Below, in pieces: positions 57,401 through 64,000 of a stretch of DNA of 64,000 nt. Under the pieces are notes generated by a model, which was given only the letters and a program-made list of their open reading frames with translations, was not told the DNA's origin and made no database searches. This DNA comes from Antennarius striatus (lineage: Eukaryota; Chordata; Actinopteri; Lophiiformes; Antennariidae), in contig NC_090781.1 of the NCBI RefSeq assembly GCF_040054535.1, forward strand, positions 14,994,982 through 15,058,981. Reading direction: 5' to 3'. A program made the position numbers and the translations under genes. Numbering within the stretch: the first letter of the stretch is position 1; the number at the start of each line of letters is the position of its first letter.

Positions 57401-57535
57401 GAATTACTACCAACCTACTGCTACTGTAGGAATATCAACCTTGTCATCTCACGCTGACCGCCTCACCTGCTCGTTAGACTGGAATGCTGATCCATTGTTT
57501 TTATTGGTGGAGATCGCCTCCAGTTCCACGTCCAT
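54443..57535 (-). CDS. c3orf52: TPA-induced transmembrane protein homologue (C3orf52/TTMP orthologue)
   Basis: Single-pass membrane protein with a SEA-like extracellular region; its molecular role is poorly known. Seven coding exons on the minus strand: 57535-57467, 56843-56766, 56675-56589, 56488-56356, 56196-56039, 54841-54771 and 54641-54443. All are in phase, giving 795 bases and 264 residues (human 217). After a polar N-terminal tail comes KVRIWMVIIFIFLLIVAVVI, an obvious transmembrane helix. The SEA-like part contains LADICQEK, SDLYRSSPALGRYFSKAEI and IVDYQLTFLMPEDQQD. It aligns to the human LTDVYSTSPSLSRYF and VTYDLQFGVPSDDE stretches. The C-terminal IDPGSLNMF parallels human LDPTSLLLY. 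The longer N-terminal tail accounts for the extra length. An ETS core (CCGGAAGT) lies at 57593-57600, about 60 bases upstream of the start codon. Confidence 0.85.
55389..55669. mobile_element. Foldback/MITE-like inverted repeat
   Basis: Two 50-base arms, 55389-55438 and 55620-55669, are reverse complements at 48 of 50 positions and enclose a 181-base non-repetitive spacer. The arms begin AATTGGAAAAGATCAAC. The element lies in the intron of c3orf52 between coding exons 5 and 6. No transposase and no clear target duplication were found, so the family is unassigned. Confidence 0.75.
56970..57020. repeat. 22-bp perfect hairpin
   Basis: An arm at 56970-56991 (starting ACAGGATATGTTG) is followed by a 7-base loop and an exact 22-base reverse complement at 56999-57020. 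It lies in intron 1 of c3orf52. Confidence 0.9.
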
Positions 57536-57589
57536 GCTGGTTTCCTCCCACTCCCACTGGCTACTGGGAGTTAATAGTTAGCAGGTCCC

Positions 57590-58100
57590 AACCCGGAAGT
57601 TTCTATTGTCAAAACTTCAATAATTTCAGGACAATCCGCGGGGAAATAACCGTGTCAGACGGTCCTCATGACGGGACGCGGGAAAACCAGTTCTGGTGTC
57701 GGTCGGGGCTGCTCCGGGTTCCGGACCGCCAGCCCAGGTGCGCTCGATGCGGGAACGTTTGCCGTCTCAAGGCAGCTGACGTGGGGAGGCGTTGTCGAGA
57801 AGAAAGACCGCGGGGGGAGGAGACGACACGAGTGACCGTGACGCGTCGTCCTCACTGAATCATACATTACTGACTAAAATTCTCAGCTGTCACCCCGCTG
57901 GCATGTCGGTGATCTCACGGACACTGACCGGTAACACGCTACCCAACGCGCGTCAGGTGATCCAGGTGTTTCCTGCGCGTAAAAGCAGGTTTCTCTCAAG
58001 ACATTCTTGACATGCCTCGGATGCCCTGAGCCCGCTGGTTGTGTAACAGGTGACTGTGTGTCACAATACAGTATCCAGCGGTGGTCACCTGCCGCTGCAC
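57590..58100. promoter_or_regulatory. CpG-rich region upstream of c3orf52
   Basis: Markedly GC- and CpG-rich compared with all neighbouring DNA, directly upstream of the c3orf52 start codon. It contains an ETS core at 57593. Short open frames here on both strands reflect composition and match no family I know. It is most likely a CpG-island promoter, possibly bidirectional. Confidence 0.5.
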
Positions 58101-58609
58101 CTGCTCTGAGCTCCACTTGAGACAGGACACTTGTAAAAAGTGTGAAAAGAAAGTGTGAACATGTGGATGAAGAGGTTAATTTTTTTTTTTTTAGAGGGTA
58201 ATGGAAATATAGTTGATTAATGCAGTCATTAGACAATATTTGTAGCCAGATTACAAATCTAAAAGGATGTTAAAAATGTTTTTTACTAGATGTTCATACC
58301 ATGTTATTAACGCCCTGAACAACAGCTATACCATAACCTAAAACTTATTATACTGTAGGCATGTATGAGGAATTTTATTTTCAGAAAAAATAAAATAAAA
58401 ATAATTCACTTTTCATGCTGGATAAGAGAATATAAATCACCTGACCTGATTCAAAAATTGTGCATGCACACAAGTACTTTTAAATATTTTAGAAATGATT
58501 GTAAGAGGATCTCTACTAAACTCTGTGGAAGAAAAGTATGCAAGTCTATATAGTAATAAGACACATCAAGGCCTAATTTGGTCAACCCTAAATTGGTGTA
58601 ATATCGTGG

Positions 58610-58862
58610 TTTTTCAGTTGAGATGGTTTGGACATGTTCAGAGGAGAGATAGTGAATATATTGGTAGAAGGAAGCTGAGTTTTGAACTGCCAGGCAGGAG
58701 GCCTAGAGGAAGACCAAAGAGGAGGTTTATGAATGTAGTGAAAGAGGACATGAAGGTAGCTGGTGTGAGAGAAGAGGATGTAGAAGACAGGGTTAGATGG
58801 AGGCAACTGATTCACTGTGGTGACCCCCGAAGGGAAAAGCCGAAAGGAAAAGAAGAAGATTG
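58610..58862 (+). mobile_element. 3' end of a LINE (non-LTR retrotransposon)
   Basis: The plus strand encodes LRWFGHVQRRDSEYIGRRKL, then PGRRPRGRPKRRFMNVVKED, then RVRWRQLIHCGDPRREKPKG. This is the C-terminal tail found after the reverse transcriptase in many vertebrate LINE ORF2 proteins. A GAA-rich tail follows at 58850-58860. Reverse transcriptase and endonuclease domains are absent, so it is a typical 5'-truncated insertion. The tail frame itself is open for about 80 residues, which suggests moderate age. The clade was not assigned. Confidence 0.75.
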
Positions 58863-58924
58863 TGGTTTTTCAATCAAAGCTTGAGGAGAAAATCTGTTTG
58901 GTGGAGAGGGACCTGGCCTTCGGC

Positions 58925-59035
58925 CACATTTACATTTACACATTTATAGGCTCCAGGGAAAACCCATGACCCGGACCTGGCTATGCGGCTGAAGATGAGA
59001 GGATTGCTTCAAGAACAGGAACGAATGAATGATTA
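58925..59035 (+). mobile_element. SINE tail fragment
   Basis: Contains 'ataggctccagggaaaaccc', 'tgcggctgaagatgagagg' and a terminal 'gaatgaatga', matching the tail half of the SINE type at 52689-53022. It is diverged and lacks a head. It lies just downstream of the LINE fragment. Confidence 0.5.
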
Positions 59036-59039
59036 TTTT

Positions 59040-60564
59040 ACAACTAACACACTTTTCCCCTTGTAGGCATGAACATATGTCAATACACTAGTTAAACATG
59101 TAGGCTTTATGAATGTCACTCTGTTGTATTTCACTTTATTCTTTTACACTTTATGAAACAGCAAACTGAATAAGCAAAATCAAGATAAAAAAACCCAAAG
59201 ATGCACATTAGAGTAATTAATCAGCCAAATTGACAAAAAAAATTCCTGCACTTTGTGTATGGAATAATTAAATAATTAAAACTCCTCAGTGGGCAGTGCA
59301 TGTTGGTCACTGTGTTGTTATGTTGTTTGCAGGTTGACTGAACAGGAAATCTGTGGCCTCCAGATACCCTTGGCACTTCAGAATAGGTATTATCATTATG
59401 TTTTGAGTGGAGTCTGTTGCATCCTAAAGTTGTTCATCTTAAAGTGTTTGTGTTCTATACTGCGTCTACACAATCATTCACGCAGACACACAAATAGCAC
59501 TGACAGCTTTTCCACTGTAGTGACATTATAGCTGTCCCTGGTTGTTTACTCTGGCGTCAGTTCAGCAGCCTTTCAGGTCATCATTTCCTTTGCTGAATTG
59601 CTTTGCTGAAAAGACAGGAGATGAACAACATGCAGAGAGCCTGGAACCCCGAGAAGAGGCCTATATTAGGAAAGTAACTAAAATCACCTGTTCATGTGTA
59701 CGGAACTTCAAAACTTCACTTTTAAAGTACCATTAGTTTTAGTTAATGTGACTGAAGACTGTCCGAACAGAAGCAATTGTGTCAGGAGATAATACATGTA
59801 TATAGTATATATAATGTTGAGTATTTAACAGGACAAGTCTACTAGAATAAAACAAAAATGTCAATACTGACCTGTATTGATTATTTTCAGCAAAACATGT
59901 GACCAAATAGATGCAATGTCAACATTTTTCTCATAGAGCGAACGACTGCTTATTATGCATTATCCAATATTAACTGCAGAGGCCCGAAGTATTCCACAGT
60001 ATGTCTATAATTTAGATATGTTGTACTTTACAAAATGACAGGCATGAAGAGAAGAACCCTAACATACATTAAAAGAAAACAAAATAAGCAAATTGCATAA
60101 TGTCAACCTGAACTTGAAGTAATTTGGTCAGATGTCATGTTTGGTATGTGCTAACAGACAACAACTGTGTGAATATAATCTTTTTTTTCCTTCTTTCAAA
60201 TCAGCATTCATTATTTCCTTCTGAGGTTGAACTCTTCACAATGACTTTAGTTTGAGACAAATGTCAGCAAAGGAAAAAAAATAATGTAATCATAAAAATA
60301 TGAGTCTGGTCCTGCTCTGGCTGCAGAACCAGTACAGTATGACATAAACTCCTCCACCTGTTGCAATGTGAATAATACTGTGTGCAGAAAACTGCTGCTT
60401 TGCCCATTGCCAGTGTTTGTACGACCTGTTCCATGTATGACCAGGGGGGAGCAACAGAGGGATCAAAACCAGACTAGAGGATTTTTCAAACAGTTTTCTT
60501 CGTAAAATCATTAAATAACTTATTCATTTGTTTTTTTTTACATACATACATAAATATTCACAGC
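59040..60564. other. Intergenic DNA and probable rcsd1 3' UTR
   Basis: AT-rich sequence with no recognised exon. The part just below 60565 follows the rcsd1 stop codon on the minus strand and is probably its 3' UTR. Confidence 0.45.
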
Positions 60565-63168
60565 TCATATCTGATCATTTCCTCCATGTAGTTCCCCCTG
60601 AGTCATTTCCCCTTCTTCTTCTTCTGTCCTAACATCACCCTTTATCTGCTTGACAGTACAAGGCTCTGCAGGATGTTGTTCTTCCTCCACAGTCTCCACG
60701 CTCTGGGGTTGTTCTACTTGCTCCTCCTCTGGATCTCTCAGGCTGTCAACGCCACATTTTGCTAACTCATCCTCAGGTGTTAGACAGTCCCCATCCTTCT
60801 CTTCAGCCTCTGTAATTTTTACTGGCTGTCCGTATTCAACTTCTTCTGTTGGGCTTTCCAATACTTGGTCCTTGTCCCCATTTTCTCTTGAGCTGTGTAG
60901 TTCACATGGGGACAGGACACCTCTCCCCTCCTCTCCTGCTGATCGTCTGTGTTGTCTTGTAGGCGGGCGTCGCTTGAAGGATAGCCGTGCACGAGTCTGT
61001 GTGGAAGCAGGAGAGAACCAGCGGGGAATTTAGGTAATGTTTTTAAACATAATCTATAAAATACAGTCTATTCACAGTTTTAAGACAGTTAAGAGTCTAC
61101 ACTCAATTTCAATTTATTTCAATCGTTAATGGTTTCTGATATCAGTCTGAGTGTAATTAGTATATGTGGGAGAGCACTGCATAAATTGGTGCCTGGAGAC
61201 TCTAACTAGGCTAAGGAGATTACATCTTCAATCCGCCTGTAGCGGCCCTCATACACTCCAGGGGCATCGTACTCCAGCTTATGAAAGGCCTGCTTAAACA
61301 AGCGAAGCAGCCCATGAGAAACACATCAGAGATGTTGACCACGTGTCTGACTGTGACATCATAGCTCACTCAGCGAATAGTGGTAGGGAAACACAGGGTC
61401 CTCAATGTGACACAAACTTGTGCAGCTCAAGTTTATTATTTGATGACTTCAGGTGGATTTTCAAAAACCTTCATACATGTGAAAGATTATCTAGTTTAGA
61501 GTTTATCATAGCTAAGAAAGTCATGACGCTGTAACAGATAGACCAGAACTATTTGTCATGGAGGTTGTCATGGTAAATTTCAGCTTTTCAAGAGTTCATG
61601 TTTACCTTGTTGAAGCTCGGCAGTGGCGTGGAATCAGGAGGGTTATTGAAACTGATGGAATCTTCCTCTTCATTGAGTAGATGTGAGGCCCCCAGGCTGG
61701 GGCTCAGTTGACTGCAGGGTGTGGTGGGGGACAATGGTTCTGGTTTGAGCTTCACCTCAGGACTCTTGGGTGAAGGCAGTAGAGCAGTGGGTGACAGAGC
61801 AAGATTGGCCTGCAGGAAAGAGTAAGATTAATATGCTACAAGCTATGTAGAGAATAAAAACAGAGGTTTCAGAGAGTGGGACAGGTAAAATCCAACATTG
61901 TCTGAAATGAACATTTTTGATACATACTTAATACATTATGTTACTTCCATCATAAGTGCATTAATGAAATAATCAATCGTAAAAATGAGTTACACAGATA
62001 TACACGGGACATTTCTCTGGAAGCACCTGCCACCCTCCAATATTCACACCTGCTACATGTACAACCTGGTTAAAAACAGCAGCAGCCATTTTTCCTCTAG
62101 GATACAAGTGTATAAAAAGTCTGTGTCTAAGACACTGTTTGAGTTTAGATGACATTATCCTACCTCCACTGGGGAGAAGAAGAAGAGGGAGAAGCGACAG
62201 CCCTTTTGTCCCATGGCTGCCAACCGTGTCTAAAGGAACGATGGTGGAGCCTCAGCAGAGGCTAGGTAGCCCATGATCCCATTAGCTCATTAATCTGAGC
62301 CAATTGAAGCAACAGGGACAGTCCCTTCCCCCCTTTTCCTCAAACAGCTCAGGCACTGGTGTCAAATGAACAGTGGGTGGCAGCAATGCTTTGAATATCA
62401 CACTACCCCTGTTAACTCCTCTCTGTATTGGTGAGACCTATAAAAGAGTCCCGCTTCCCTCATTAAAAACTCTGACATGGTGCCTTTACCTGAAGTTTCC
62501 CAGTGATGGGTGAGTTCATCTTGATTTTAAAAGGCTTTGGGAAAGAAATAGTTTTCTGCAAGAGAACACAAACATGCAAGACTCAAAATAAGACTTCAAA
62601 AAAAGGGAAACAAGAGAAACTTAACCAGCATGCTGGGGTTTTTTGTACCCTGCCTTTAAATATTTAACAAAAATTTATATAAATCCATATTAAGTAATCT
62701 TATATTCATAAAGTGATTGCAATCAGAATGATGTATCCATCTCTGGACTTTTATTGTCTATTTTGCAGCAGATTATTGTTTGATGTGTTGATTTTGTTGC
62801 AGTGAAAAGTTGCAATGAAAATATACAGTGAACAAATTCAGCAATGTTACCCTCTTAATTAAGAAGACACATATTTACAGTATTGGTCAGAAATGACTTA
62901 CATCTGACTCTTCATCATCATTTTGATGTTGTAACTTCAGGGAACAAGGTGGTCTTCTTTGAAATGGAAGCTACAAACAACAATAAGTAGACATGGAAAG
63001 TGAAATCACTACAAACACGATATATCAATTGACAAAAATTTTTTTTGATTTCGAACATTTTTGCATGTTGTAAAATACAAATACCTCATCCTTTGAGGTG
63101 GGCATTGGAAAAATATGACCTTTGAATCTTCCTGCCAGCTCAGCAACAGACAGCTTGGATGGAGAATC
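60565..63168 (-). CDS. rcsd1: CapZ-interacting protein (RCSD domain-containing 1), 3' part
   Basis: Actin-capping-protein regulator that binds CapZ through its RCSD region and is phosphorylated by stress kinases. The zebrafish homologue may be the gene called duboraya. Five exons are visible on the minus strand: 63168-63085, 62970-62902, 62555-62490, 61809-61606 and 60996-60565. All are phase 0 and together encode 284 residues to the stop. The order matches human RCSD1: SKLSVAELAGRFKG (human SPSVAQLAGRF), RRPPCSLKL (RRKPPCSLPL), PFKIKMNSPITGKLQ (KFKVKSSPLIEKLQ), ANLALSPTALLPSPKSP (ANLTFDPAALLPGASPKSP), and TRARLSFKRRPPTRQHRRS (TRGSIKRRPPSRRFRRS). The last exon continues into a Glu-rich, low-complexity tail ending GGNDQI, shorter than in human. 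The first coding exon was not found before the window edge, so the gene is partial. Confidence 0.88.
62164..62214 (-). other. Possible alternative first exon of rcsd1
   Basis: Within the rcsd1 intron between the 62490 and 61809 exons, an ATG opens MGQKGCRFSLFFFSPVE and runs without a stop into a donor GAG/gtagga. Its phase matches the downstream exon starting ANLALSP. Gly2 would suit N-myristoylation. This is an inference from frame and splice signals only. No family match supports it. Confidence 0.3.
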
Positions 63169-64000
63169 CTGTTAGAAAAGTAAAAAAGTGGCGCACAAAG
63201 GATTTACAAATGAATCTAACTGATTTAAAATGAGTGATTATTCTGTGTTTTAGGATTTAAAATAAACACATCTGACATACCAGCTTTCATCTTTGCACAG
63301 ATTGATTGTTCGCTATGACATTTCCTGCTGATCTGAGATATTAAACAATACCCTTAGATGCACAATGTGATCAGATTAATTTAGATCTATGTTTGGTTTG
63401 GTTTTCATTTCAATTACAACTTAATATTTCCTGTTTTTGTCAATCAGCATGACATGTGCAGAGAGTCATTTCATAGCTGAGCTGTTGGATGCTTTAAAAT
63501 GAAGAATATGTTTCACTTCATTGCCAATTGAGAGCCACAGCACAGAGAGTGAATAAGGAAACAAAAAACCCCCCAACAATTTCATCAGTGTGTAGAGTTC
63601 TCTGCTGTCCTTGAAGACGGTTATCTTTTCTACTGCTAAAGAGCCTGTTTCATTCCAGCACAGGAAGCAAACCCCTCTCTCTACAGCTGTGTAACATCCT
63701 GTGACAGCAGGGACCTGTCCTTACAGGCTTATACTGTTATCACTTCTTGGCCTCTTTACTTTCAGTCTCCCACTCCTCCCAAGCTGATTGCTAAACATCC
63801 CTCCTCTGCACAAATATAAAACTTCAAGACAACATATCAATATCACTTTGTTGATCACGTTTTAGGTAAAACCTATGGACTGTGGGGGGAGGTCAAGACA
63901 TCTGTTTACAGCTTCAAGCAGCCTGAGCGTTCCAGTAGGACTGAACATTCTCATTCTTCATGTCACCAGTTACAAAACTTGTATTTTACAGTTATTGCTT
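63169..64000. other. rcsd1 upstream intron, window edge
   Basis: No coding exon with an in-phase donor was recognised. It is presumed to be the intron leading to the first coding exon(s) of rcsd1 beyond the window. Confidence 0.45.

Noticed and set aside
57484-57858. 124-residue plus-strand frame in the CpG-rich region
   Set aside because: It overlaps c3orf52 exon 1 in antisense and is an open frame expected from high GC content.
58495-58884. A host gene for the 129-residue plus-strand frame
   Set aside because: Its C-terminal two thirds is a LINE ORF2 tail. The preceding residues are unrelated flanking sequence.
60650-61033. 127-residue Ser-rich plus-strand frame
   Set aside because: It is the antisense shadow of the Glu-rich last exon of rcsd1.

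Overview
This window looks like teleost nuclear DNA, probably from a percomorph-type fish, though the species cannot be fixed from sequence alone. The support is vertebrate intron/exon structure with GT-AG boundaries, proteins that match vertebrate families, compact introns, long (CA)n/(TG)n and (GATA)n microsatellites, and tRNA-headed SINEs of a type common in fish. I see no bacterial, viral or plasmid gene.

Layout. Positions 1-22150 are a gene-poor stretch holding simple repeats and a few degenerate transposon pieces. Eight protein-coding genes follow: fam181b (22878-23819, -, single exon), prcp (28032-37424, -, nine coding exons, 500 aa), rab30 (40402-41618, -, four coding exons, 203 aa), ndufc2 (43616-44628, +, three exons, 110 aa), thrsp (47255-47674, -, single coding exon), a GCAP gene most like guca1c (49545-51241, -, four exons, 189 aa), the orthologue of human C3orf52/TTMP (54443-57535, -, seven coding exons, 264 aa), and the 3' part of rcsd1/CapZIP (60565-63168, -, five exons, truncated by the window edge). 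I placed exon joints by reading splice dinucleotides and checking that the reading phase closes. For the complete genes every exon sum is a multiple of three.

The genes are unrelated in function: a TEAD-binding protein, a lysosomal serine carboxypeptidase, a Golgi Rab GTPase, a complex I subunit, a lipogenic regulator, a photoreceptor calcium sensor, a SEA-type membrane protein and an actin-capping regulator. Their arrangement is informative because fam181b-prcp-rab30 and the convergent ndufc2/thrsp pair mirror human 11q14, guca1c and c3orf52 match human 3q13, and rcsd1 matches human 1q24. The window therefore spans at least two synteny junctions relative to human.

I found no convincing undescribed system. 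The best leads are structural: a MITE with pogo/Tigger-like ends and an internal tandem duplication (28522-29123), a 50-bp-arm inverted repeat (55389-55669), a cluster of four adjacent perfect hairpins in prcp intron 1 (34561-34698), a 22-bp perfect hairpin in the c3orf52 intron (56970-57020), a 15-bp hairpin upstream of thrsp, three CTCF-like sites, and a possible alternative first exon inside rcsd1.
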